Below are positions 1 through 5,644 of a DNA stretch of 8,121 nucleotides, in pieces (position 1 is the first letter of the stretch; each line of letters begins with the position of its first letter). The stretch is from NCBI GenBank assembly GCA_022560555.1, contig JADFSZ010000078.1, positions 1-8,121 on the forward strand, in the 5' to 3' direction. Origin of the DNA: JADFSZ01 sp022560555 [NCBI: PVC group bacterium]. GTDB taxonomy: Bacteria > GCA-001730085 > JADFSZ01. The notes under the pieces are model-generated. The model ran no database searches and was not told the origin of the DNA. It saw only the letters and a list, made by a program, of their open reading frames with translations. The position numbers and the translations under genes are program-made.

Positions 1-1
1 C

Positions 2-238
2 TGGAATGAATATGAAAAAGTGAAAATACCTGTCCAAAAAGCCTATCGCAATAGAGATTACTATGATGCACTCGGAGCTCTGGTATTACTGAGGCCTGTT
101 GTTGATGATTTTTTTGATGAAGTCCTCGTCATGTCCCCCAATAAAGTATTGAAAAAAAACCGGCTTGCCCTTCTTGAGAAAATCAGCCGTACTTTCGTGG
201 AAATGATTGATTTTCGCCAAATTGAGCTGGAGGCGTAA
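2..238 (+). CDS. glyS: Glycine--tRNA ligase beta subunit, C-terminal end (partial, 5' end outside window)
   Basis: The frame is open from the left edge to the TAA at 236-238, giving 78 residues of a C-terminus. The beta subunit of the heterotetrameric (alpha2beta2) bacterial glycyl-tRNA synthetase binds tRNA-Gly. The visible part matches its C-terminal DALR-type anticodon-binding end: 'YDALGALVLLRPVVDDFFDE' is followed by 'VLVMSPNKVLKKNRLALLEK' and a final 'MIDFRQIE'. The family pattern is a helix with L-x-P-V-x-x-F-F-D-x-V-x-V-M, then N-R-L-A-L-L, then a closing D-F-x-x-I. The GTG at 20 is an internal valine codon, not a start. In several bacterial groups, for example Deltaproteobacteria such as Geobacter, glyS is followed by ppdK as it is here, which supports both calls. 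The gap to the next start is 186 bases and contains a promoter, so ppdK need not depend on glyS transcription. Confidence 0.93.
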   Translation, partial: WNEYEKVKIPVQKAYRNRDYYDALGALVLLRPVVDDFFDEVLVMSPNKVLKKNRLALLEKISRTFVEMIDFRQIELEA

Positions 239-293
239 TTTAATCTGCTTATAATTAACGACTTACGTATGTAAATGAGCCTGCGAAAAGTAC

Positions 294-322
294 TTGAAAA
301 CCCTATATAATATTGCTATCAT
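294..322 (+). promoter_or_regulatory. Predicted sigma70-type promoter for the ppdK unit
   Basis: A -35 hexamer TTGAAA (294-299) lies 17 bases before a -10 hexamer TATCAT (317-322). Each matches 5 of 6 consensus bases and the spacing is optimal. Transcription would start near 329, leaving a leader of about 95 bases before the ATG at 425. It sits in the only sizeable gap between glyS and ppdK, so it probably drives ppdK, the sigma gene, apt and the tRNA. I recognise no riboswitch in the leader. Confidence 0.6.
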
Positions 323-411
323 AAGCAACTCGTGAGGTCTGAGGTCTTCAGCGAACGATCCTCCCAACGTATTTATTATCAAGAATTTAGACGAAATGTG
401 CTCTTATTAAC

Positions 412-418
412 GAAAGGA
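412..418 (+). promoter_or_regulatory. Ribosome binding site deciding the ppdK start
   Basis: GAAAGGA ends 6 bases before the ATG at 425. The alternative in-frame GTG at 332 has no purine-rich site at the right distance and would lie almost at the predicted transcription start. The ATG at 425 is therefore preferred. Confidence 0.75.
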
Positions 419-424
419 ACCAGA

Positions 425-3211
425 ATGGCTGCAAAGAGGAAAACCCGAAAAAAAACATCCGTCCGAAAAAGCATTAAAATCCCCGCACGCTTAAAAAAAT
501 CCCGGAAAGAAAAATATGTTTACTTCTTTGGTAGGGGTAAAGGTGAAGGAAAATCCAAAATGAAGCAGCTTCTTGGCGGCAAAGGGGCTAATCTTGCTGA
601 AATGACAAATCTTGGCATTCCCGTTCCGCCCGGCTTTACGGTTGCAACGAATGTGTGCGCTCTCTACTACAAGAACAATAAACGTTATCCGTCTTTCGTT
701 CAAACTGAAATCGATCACAATCTCTCGAAATTGGAAAAGGCATCAGGAAAAAAGTTTGGCGATCCGAAAAACCCTCTCCTTATTTCCGTCAGAAGCGGCG
801 CTGCCGTATCCCTGCCCGGTATGATGGATACGGTTCTTAATCTCGGCCTCAATCAAGAAGTGGTGGAAGGTCTTTCTCAAAAAATGAACAATCCTCGATT
901 CGCCTGGGATTCTTATCGACGGTTTATTCAAATGTTCGCGAATGTTGTGTTGGATATTAATCCCCATGACTTTGAAGAAATATTACAGAACATCAAACAA
1001 TTAAAAGGTGTTGTGAACGATACCGATCTCGATGTCGAAGCCCTACAACTTGTTGTCAAAGATTATAAATCACTTGTTCTGAAAGAGACCGGGAAAGATT
1101 TTCCGGATCAGCCCAAAGATCAGCTTGCCCAGTCCATTAACGCGGTGTTTTCATCGTGGAACAATGACAGAGCTGTTTATTATCGAAAAATGCATGATAT
1201 CAAAGGTCTCATCGGGACGGCCGTGAACGTTCAAGCCATGGTTTATGGAAATATGAATGATAATTCGGCCACGGGTGTATGTTTTTCTAGAAATCCCGCG
1301 ACCGGTGCCAATAAATTTTATGGTGAATTTTTGATCAACGCTCAAGGAGAGGATGTTGTGGCCGGTGTTCGTACTCCGCAAGAGATCTCATTGGAAGGAT
1401 CCAAAGAATGGGCGAAAAATAATAATATTGATGAATCCGATCGGAAGAAAAACTTTCCCTCTTTAGAAGAGGTCATGCCGAAGGTGTATAAACAGCTTGT
1501 TCAGATCAAAAATCGATTAGAGAAACATTATCGTGAAATGCAGGATATGGAATTCACAATCGAAGAAGGGATACTGTATTTCTTGCAGACACGTACCGGA
1601 AAGAGGACGGCTGCCTCTGCCGTTAATATCGCGGTGGACATGGTCAAAGAAAAATTGATCACGAAAACAGAAGCTGTTTTGCGTATTGAGCCGAGTCAGC
1701 TCGATCAGTTACTGCATCCGACATTTGATCCGGGACAAGAAAAGAAAGTGATCGCAAAGGGACTCAATGCCTCTCCCGGAGCCGCTGTCGGAAAAGTTGT
1801 GTTTAGCGCTGATGAAGCTGTCAGTCAATCAGCCGACCATGATGTTATTCTCGTCCGGATTGAAACCAGTCCCGAGGATATTCAGGGGATGGACAAGGCC
1901 AAAGGGATTTTGACGGCGCGCGGAGGCGCTACCAGCCATGCGGCTGTTGTTGCGCGGGGTATGGGAAAGTGTTGTGTGGCCGGTTGCAGTGCAATTACTA
2001 TCGATTATAAAAACGCTTACTTTATAACAAAAGATGGTGTGAAGGTTAATCAAGGCGATGATATTTCGTTAGACGGATCCACCGGAGAAGTTATGCTCGG
2101 CTCCATTCAAACGGTTGAACCTTCTTTGAGCGGCAAGTTTTCTCAGTTGATGAAGTGGGCCGATCAAATGCGAAAGTTGAAAGTGCGAACCAATGCGGAT
2201 ACGCCTCATGATACCGAGGTCGCGCGTAAATTCGGAGCGGAAGGGATCGGTTTATGCCGGACGGAACATATGTTTTTTGAAGGAGATCGTATTATTGCCA
2301 TGCGCGAAATGATTCTCGCGGAGACGAAAGAAAAGAGAATTCTCGCGCTCAATAAACTGTTGCCGATGCAGAGAGACGATTTTAAAGGGATTTTTAAGGC
2401 GATGCAGGGCTTTCCTGTTACGATTAGGCTTTTGGATCCTCCTTTACATGAGTTTGTTCCGCATGACGATAAAGGACAACAAGCCGTAGCCGAGGCTCTG
2501 GGAATTCCCGTGAGCAAGGTCAACATGATTGTGAATTCCCTTCATGAATTTAATCCGATGCTGGGTCACCGGGGATGCCGTTTGGGGATTACGTATCCGG
2601 AAATTTATGATATGCAGGTCCGGGCCATTATGGAAGCCGCGTGTGAAATGAAGAAACAAAAGATCCGTATTTTTCCTGAAATCATGATCCCGCTCATTGG
2701 AACAGTAAAGGAATTGACGATTCTCAAGAAAAACGCGATCAATATCATCCATCAAGTTTTTAAGGAAAAAAAGACTAAAGTCAATTATTTGATTGGGACG
2801 ATGATCGAAGTTCCTCGCGCGGCTATTACGGCTGATAAAATCGCGGCTGAAGCGGACTTTTTCTCTTTCGGAACGAATGATTTGACGCAAATGGGCTGCG
2901 GTTTTTCCCGGGATGATTCCGGGAGTTTTCTGGGCGAGTATGTCGAACAGGGAATCTTTGAAAAAGACCCTTTTGTTACCTTGGATATAGAGGGGATCGG
3001 CCAACTGGTTTCTATGGGTGTGACAAAAGGCCGCAGTGTCCGTAAGGATTTAAAAATCGGAATTTGCGGCGAACACGGTGGAGATCCTGATTCGATTACT
3101 TTCTGTCATCGCATTGGGATGGATTATGTCAGCTGTTCTCCTTACCGTGTTCCCATCGCGCGTCTTGCGGCAGCACAAGCAGCCATTAATAACAGTTCAA
3201 AAAAACCATAG
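425..3211 (+). CDS. ppdK: Pyruvate, phosphate dikinase (PPDK)
   Basis: A complete 928-residue cytosolic enzyme that reversibly converts ATP, phosphate and pyruvate to AMP, PPi and PEP, linking glycolysis/gluconeogenesis to pyruvate. The ATP-grasp part runs from about residue 31 to 400, with 'LLGGKGANLAEM' (49-60) and 'SVRSGAAVSLPGMMDT' (121-136). The swivelling phosphohistidine domain has 'GGATSHAAVVARGMGK' with catalytic His505, preceded by Thr503, which in PPDK is the site for regulatory phosphorylation where a PPDK regulatory protein exists. The PEP/pyruvate TIM-barrel has 'GLCRTEHMFF' (Arg612) and 'GICGEHGGDPDS' with catalytic Cys881. Both catalytic residues sit 50 positions later than in the Clostridium symbiosum enzyme, a constant offset that fits an N-terminal extension. 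That extension, residues 1-30, is half Lys/Arg (15 of 30) with a single acidic residue, which is unusual for PPDK. The stop TAG overlaps the ribosome binding site of the next gene. Identity is certain; the role of the tail is not. Confidence 0.98.
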   Translation: MAAKRKTRKKTSVRKSIKIPARLKKSRKEKYVYFFGRGKGEGKSKMKQLLGGKGANLAEMTNLGIPVPPGFTVATNVCALYYKNNKRYPSFVQTEIDHNLSKLEKASGKKFGDPKNPLLISVRSGAAVSLPGMMDTVLNLGLNQEVVEGLSQKMNNPRFAWDSYRRFIQMFANVVLDINPHDFEEILQNIKQLKGVVNDTDLDVEALQLVVKDYKSLVLKETGKDFPDQPKDQLAQSINAVFSSWNNDRAVYYRKMHDIKGLIGTAVNVQAMVYGNMNDNSATGVCFSRNPATGANKFYGEFLINAQGEDVVAGVRTPQEISLEGSKEWAKNNNIDESDRKKNFPSLEEVMPKVYKQLVQIKNRLEKHYREMQDMEFTIEEGILYFLQTRTGKRTAASAVNIAVDMVKEKLITKTEAVLRIEPSQLDQLLHPTFDPGQEKKVIAKGLNASPGAAVGKVVFSADEAVSQSADHDVILVRIETSPEDIQGMDKAKGILTARGGATSHAAVVARGMGKCCVAGCSAITIDYKNAYFITKDGVKVNQGDDISLDGSTGEVMLGSIQTVEPSLSGKFSQLMKWADQMRKLKVRTNADTPHDTEVARKFGAEGIGLCRTEHMFFEGDRIIAMREMILAETKEKRILALNKLLPMQRDDFKGIFKAMQGFPVTIRLLDPPLHEFVPHDDKGQQAVAEALGIPVSKVNMIVNSLHEFNPMLGHRGCRLGITYPEIYDMQVRAIMEAACEMKKQKIRIFPEIMIPLIGTVKELTILKKNAINIIHQVFKEKKTKVNYLIGTMIEVPRAAITADKIAAEADFFSFGTNDLTQMGCGFSRDDSGSFLGEYVEQGIFEKDPFVTLDIEGIGQLVSMGVTKGRSVRKDLKIGICGEHGGDPDSITFCHRIGMDYVSCSPYRVPIARLAAAQAAINNSSKKP

Positions 3212-3220
3212 GGGAGATGG

Positions 3221-4057
3221 ATGGCAGATCGAGAAAGTTTTGATCTTTATCTGAAGGACATCAACCGTATTCCTATCTTAAGTCATGAGGAAGAGATTCA
3301 GCTGGCCAAGCTTACGAAAAAGGGAAACAAGCAAGCTAAAAACAAGATGATTTTAGCGAATCTACGCTTGGTTGTAAAGATGGTCAAGCGCTACAATTAT
3401 CCCGGATTATCCTATATGGATCTTATTGAAGAGGGTAATTTGGGACTCATGAAAGCTGTTGAAAAATTTGATTATAAACGCGAATGCCGGTTTAGCACCT
3501 ATGCGGCTTGGTGGATCCGACAGCACGTGATACGCGCGATCATGAATCAAGGTAAAATGATCCGCGTTCCCGTTTATATGTCTGAGATGGTTTCAAAGTA
3601 TCGAAAAGCGCATGAACGGCTCATGCATAAATTCGGACATGAACCGCGTCGTGCCGACCTAGCCGATGCATTAGATGTTTCACTTGATAAGATTAGGAAT
3701 ATCGAGGAAATTATGATGAATCCGTCGAGCCTTGATGATCCCTTAGATATTGAGGGTGGATCCGGGATTTTGGCGGATTTAATCGCCGACGAAGATAATT
3801 CTTCGCCGGATGATATTCGTCTGGTCTTAGAGCAGGAACATATTGGGCAGCTTTTAACATGCCTTAAGGATCGGGAGCGCAAGCTTATTGAATTGCGTTA
3901 CGGACTTAATGACGGGATTCCTTGGACCTTAAGAGAGATTGGGGCTAAATTCGGGATGACCCGGGAACGAATCAGGCAAATTGAAAAAATTTGCATGAAG
4001 AAAATCCGGCAGTATGTGACTGTTTGCGAAGAAGTTAAACCAGGTTTACAGCGGTAA
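3221..4057 (+). CDS. RNA polymerase sigma-70 family factor, group 2 (RpoS-like)
   Basis: A 278-residue factor that directs RNA polymerase to promoters. Region 1.2 opens the protein ('LYLKDINRIPILSHEEE', 9-25). Region 2 holds 'NLRLVVKMVKRY' (47-58), 'DLIEEGNLGLMKAVEKFDY' (67-85) and the -10-reading helix 'FSTYAAWWIRQHVIRAIMNQ' (91-110). Region 3 follows, then the region 4 helix-turn-helix with 'TLREIGAKFGMTRERIRQIE' ending near residue 255. There is no region 1.1 and the length is short for a primary factor, so a group-2 alternative factor is likely. 'RAIMNQ' resembles RpoS rather than RpoD. In region 2.4 the Gln matching E. coli Q437 is kept, but the T440 position is Ile. GGGGAG at 3211-3216 is the ribosome binding site, and its first G is the last base of the ppdK stop, so translation is probably coupled. 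It lies 9 nt after ppdK and 16 nt before apt. Being this lineage's main sigma is possible but less likely. Confidence 0.93.
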   Translation: MADRESFDLYLKDINRIPILSHEEEIQLAKLTKKGNKQAKNKMILANLRLVVKMVKRYNYPGLSYMDLIEEGNLGLMKAVEKFDYKRECRFSTYAAWWIRQHVIRAIMNQGKMIRVPVYMSEMVSKYRKAHERLMHKFGHEPRRADLADALDVSLDKIRNIEEIMMNPSSLDDPLDIEGGSGILADLIADEDNSSPDDIRLVLEQEHIGQLLTCLKDRERKLIELRYGLNDGIPWTLREIGAKFGMTRERIRQIEKICMKKIRQYVTVCEEVKPGLQR

Positions 4058-4063
4058 ATAATC

Positions 4064-4068
4064 AGGAG
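4064..4068 (+). promoter_or_regulatory. Ribosome binding site deciding the apt start
   Basis: AGGAG at 4064-4068 lies 5 bases before the ATG at 4074. An in-frame GTG at 4068 would give two more residues, but it overlaps this site and has none of its own, so 4074 is the start. Confidence 0.75.
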
Positions 4069-4073
4069 TGTTT

Positions 4074-4598
4074 ATGAATGTTGAAGAACTCAAGTCCGTC
4101 ATCAGGGATGTTCCGGATTTTCCTAAACAGGGAATTGTTTTTAAGGATATCACAACTCTTTTAAAATCACCGGTTCATTTTTGTCAATGTGTGGATTATC
4201 TGACAAGTCACTTTCAAAATTTTGATTTCGATTTTGTGTTAGGGCCGGAGGCCCGTGGTTTTGTATTTGGCGCTCCCGTTTCCTATAAGCTTGAAAAGGG
4301 GTATATTTTGGTTCGAAAGGCGGGCAAACTTCCCGCGAAGACAAGAAAAGTAACGTACAGTCTGGAGTACGGCGAAGATTCATTATTTGTTCATGAAGAC
4401 GCGATCACGAAGGGAACACGTGTTGTGATTATCGATGATCTTTTAGCGACAGGAGGGACCGTGAGCGCCATGACTCAACTTGTTGAAGACATGGGGGGCA
4501 TTATCGCGGGGATTGGATTTGTCGTTGAACTTAAATTTCTTGAGGGGAGAAAAAAGCTGAAAGGTTACGACATTTACTCATTGATTCAATACGATTGA
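4074..4598 (+). CDS. apt: Adenine phosphoribosyltransferase
   Basis: A 174-residue cytosolic purine-salvage enzyme making AMP and PPi from adenine and PRPP; the length is normal for the family. The N-terminal adenine-side motif 'PDFPKQGIVFKDITTLL' (14-30) is highly typical of APT. 'GPEARGFVFG' (57-66) is the conserved loop that contacts PRPP/PPi. 'RKAGKLPAKT' (81-90) starts the flexible catalytic loop, which continues to 'YSLEYG'. The PRPP signature 'VVIIDDLLATGGT' (117-129) carries the two Asp residues that bind the ribose hydroxyls. It sits 16 nt after the sigma gene with a strong ribosome binding site. Its TGA stop is followed with no spacer by a tRNA gene. PPDK consumes or makes AMP and PPi, so a shared transcript with ppdK is metabolically sensible, but that link is inference. 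Confidence 0.97.
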   Translation: MNVEELKSVIRDVPDFPKQGIVFKDITTLLKSPVHFCQCVDYLTSHFQNFDFDFVLGPEARGFVFGAPVSYKLEKGYILVRKAGKLPAKTRKVTYSLEYGEDSLFVHEDAITKGTRVVIIDDLLATGGTVSAMTQLVEDMGGIIAGIGFVVELKFLEGRKKLKGYDIYSLIQYD

Positions 4599-4672
4599 GG
4601 GCCCGTAGCTCATCAGGACAGAGCAATGGTTTCCTAAACCATGTGCAGGAGGTTCGAGTCCTCTCGGGCCCA
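4599..4672 (+). tRNA. tRNA-Arg (anticodon CCT, reads AGG)
   Basis: The full cloverleaf can be drawn. The acceptor stem GGGCCCG (4599-4605) pairs with CGGGCCC (4665-4671), a perfect 7 bp. The D stem is GCTC/GAGC (4608-4611/4621-4624) with GG in its loop. The anticodon stem ATGGT/ACCAT (4626-4630/4638-4642) encloses the loop TTCCTAA with anticodon CCT at 4633-4635. The variable loop has 5 nt. The T stem GGAGG/CCTCT (4648-4652/4660-4664) encloses TTCGAGT. The discriminator base is A4672. CCA is not encoded, so CCA must be added by nucleotidyltransferase. The gene starts on the base after the apt stop codon, so it is probably released from the apt transcript by RNase P. A run of seven T (4673-4679) follows the 3' end. 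Confidence 0.97.
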
Positions 4673-4700
4673 TTTTTTTAATTTTGAGAGGACGAGAACC
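4651..4700 (+). repeat. Inverted near-complement of the tRNA T arm just downstream of the tRNA
   Basis: Bases 4651-4665 (T arm plus first acceptor base of the tRNA) can pair with 4686-4700. Thirteen of 15 positions are Watson-Crick. The two exceptions (4656-4657 against 4694-4695) form a tandem G-A/A-G mismatch, a kind often tolerated in RNA helices. The 20-base loop contains the rest of the acceptor strand and the T run. This pairing excludes formation of the tRNA T arm, so it could affect maturation or transcription end, or it could be a relic of a duplication. The function is unknown. Confidence 0.7.
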
Positions 4701-4811
4701 GACCAGAGGTGAGAGTCGGAACGGGTTTACCCTGGGTCTGGAACCCGATAAGGCCAATTTTTGCAGGAGCTGTGCTCATGGTAAAATTGGCCTTATTGGG
4801 TTCACGGTTCT
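4695..4811 (+). other. Composite palindromic region, possible structured RNA or palindromic repeat element
   Basis: Around the central 21-bp inverted repeat further pairings can be drawn: AGAACCG (4695-4701) with CGGTTCT (4805-4811), and CCAGA (4703-4707) with TCTGG (4737-4741, sharing one base with the central stem). Between these lies a small GGG-TTTA-CCC hairpin (4723-4732). The whole can be folded as a three-arm shape closed by the 7-bp stem. I cannot assign it to any RNA family I know. It could be a dispersed palindromic element, a processed RNA or a regulatory leader for the next gene. Confidence 0.4.
4741..4803 (+). repeat. 21-bp inverted repeat with a 21-base loop
   Basis: The left arm 4741-4761 and right arm 4783-4803 pair at all 21 positions, 20 Watson-Crick plus one G-T wobble (4747/4797). 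The loop 4762-4782 contains AGGAG (4765-4769), an ATG (4778-4780) and a small internal hairpin GAGC-TGT-GCTC (4767-4777). No T run follows the right arm, so it is not a standard intrinsic terminator on either strand. A stem of this length is unlikely by chance. Confidence 0.85.
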
Positions 4812-4939
4812 GGTCTAAAGGTTTTCGGAGAAAACCTAAGATAAAGAAAAAGAGAAATTTGGGAGCAAAGATTAATTTTTTTATTTTCAAAATAAATGAT
4901 TTTATAAAGTCTGTTAGCCGCAATATATCAAAAGGATAG
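4778..4939 (+). CDS. Possible small basic protein (53 residues), doubtful
   Basis: An ATG at 4778 has AGGAG 8 bases upstream and opens a 53-codon frame ending at TAG 4937-4939. Its stop lies next to and just past the ribosome binding site (AAAGGA, 4931-4936) of the following gene, an arrangement seen in coupled genes. The product would be strongly basic, with a Lys/Arg cluster at residues 14-25 ('KGFRRKPKIKKK') and a hydrophobic stretch near 33-37. Against it: the start lies in the loop of a long inverted repeat, part of the frame is encoded by the repeat arm, and the rest is A/T-rich low-complexity sequence that could stay open by chance. I recognise no family. Treat it as a candidate only. 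Confidence 0.2.
   Translation: MVKLALLGSRFWSKGFRRKPKIKKKRNLGAKINFFIFKINDFIKSVSRNISKG
4819..4837 (+). repeat. Short hairpin
   Basis: AGGTTTT (4819-4825) and AAAACCT (4831-4837) form a perfect 7-bp stem around the loop CGGAG. It is followed by A-rich sequence and lacks a T run, so it is not an obvious + strand terminator. It lies 8 bases after the composite palindromic region and may belong to it. Confidence 0.6.
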
Positions 4940-4943
4940 TGAA

Positions 4944-5615
4944 ATGCCTAAGCATATTGACCGAAAGGGATTGAAAGAAGACGCGTTTGTCGACTCGATT
5001 CTGGGTTTGGTAAATTGGATTAAATCGCACCGTGTTGAATGTCTGAGATTCAGCGTGCTGTCTATTGTCATACTCGTTTGCGCGGTAGGATGGATAAAAC
5101 ATACGAAAGGGAAAAAGCTGACTGTCTCAAATAATCTTTTTCAAATTATGAGCCTTTACCAGGCCCCTAATGTCGAAGCGCATGAAAGGGCCCTGGAGAT
5201 ATGTCAAAACACAATTGCAGAATATGCTGATGATAAGAGCATTGACGGCATTATGTTCTACGAAGGGAACCTTCTTTATCGATTAGATCGATTCGAAGAA
5301 TCCATGAACGTTTTTCAGCTGTTTTTGGAAAAATATCCGCAACATGAATTTTATGAAATTATCGAGAGCAATCTGGCAAAAGCGTACGAAGAACTTAAAG
5401 AATATGAAAAATCAGAAAAAGTTCTTGAAGGAATCCTTCAAAAAACGAAAGATGAATATATCGAACCAAACGTTTTGCTTGATTTAGCCCGTATTCAAGG
5501 TTTATTAGGAAATTATGAAAAAGCCCGTAAAACGTACGATTCAATTTCTCGTGACTATGCGGGGACTGAGTATGCTGATATCGCAAAGAGTCATAAGGAT
5601 TTTCTTGAATTGTAA
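4944..5615 (+). CDS. Membrane-anchored tetratricopeptide repeat protein, YfgM-like
   Basis: A 223-residue protein with a short cytoplasmic N-terminus, one transmembrane helix at about residues 34-51 and an exported C-terminal domain made of helical TPR-like repeats. Repeat-like pairs include 'YEGNLLYRLDRFEESMNVFQ', then 'NLAKAYEELKEYEKSEKVLE', then 'LDLARIQGLLGNYEKARKTY'. The layout (amphipathic N-terminal helix with 'LVNWIKSHR', one membrane anchor, TPR domain of about 170 residues) matches the TPR_21/YfgM type. In E. coli YfgM is an ancillary SecYEG/PpiD partner in envelope protein handling. That function is by analogy only; many TPR proteins share this design. The start is supported by AAAGGA (4931-4936) 7 bases before the ATG. 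The STAS gene follows after 29 bases, so the two are probably co-transcribed. No confident promoter is visible upstream in the A/T-rich spacer. Confidence 0.85.
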   Translation: MPKHIDRKGLKEDAFVDSILGLVNWIKSHRVECLRFSVLSIVILVCAVGWIKHTKGKKLTVSNNLFQIMSLYQAPNVEAHERALEICQNTIAEYADDKSIDGIMFYEGNLLYRLDRFEESMNVFQLFLEKYPQHEFYEIIESNLAKAYEELKEYEKSEKVLEGILQKTKDEYIEPNVLLDLARIQGLLGNYEKARKTYDSISRDYAGTEYADIAKSHKDFLEL

Positions 5616-5644
5616 TATCCGGAAGCCGCGAAACAGAAACTATC

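Noticed and set aside
306-311. Perfect TATAAT as the -10 element
   Set aside because: The TTGAAA at 294-299 is only 6 bases away, and the hexamer at proper distance (283-288, GCGAAA) is poor. TATCAT at 317-322 fits the -35 with a 17-base spacer.
332-424. Upstream GTG start for ppdK adding 31 residues
   Set aside because: It has no ribosome binding site and lies about at the predicted transcription start. The ATG at 425 has GAAAGGA at 6-base spacing.
2444-3004. 186-residue open frame on the minus strand inside ppdK
   Set aside because: It is fully antisense to the conserved C-terminal domain of PPDK, has no recognisable domain, and is best explained as a codon-bias shadow.
4665-4680. Intrinsic terminator formed by the tRNA acceptor end plus T run
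   Set aside because: The GC-rich strand is the tRNA acceptor stem, whose partner is 60 bases away, so it is not a compact hairpin. The T run alone is not enough, and termination here stays possible but unsupported.
4859-4887. Promoter TTGGGA-17-TATTTT before the TPR gene
   Set aside because: Each hexamer matches only 4 of 6 bases in very A/T-rich sequence, which is too weak to list.
4678-4923. 81-residue open frame on the minus strand between the tRNA and the TPR gene
   Set aside because: It runs through both arms of the inverted repeat and A/T-rich low-complexity sequence, with no ribosome binding site or family resemblance.
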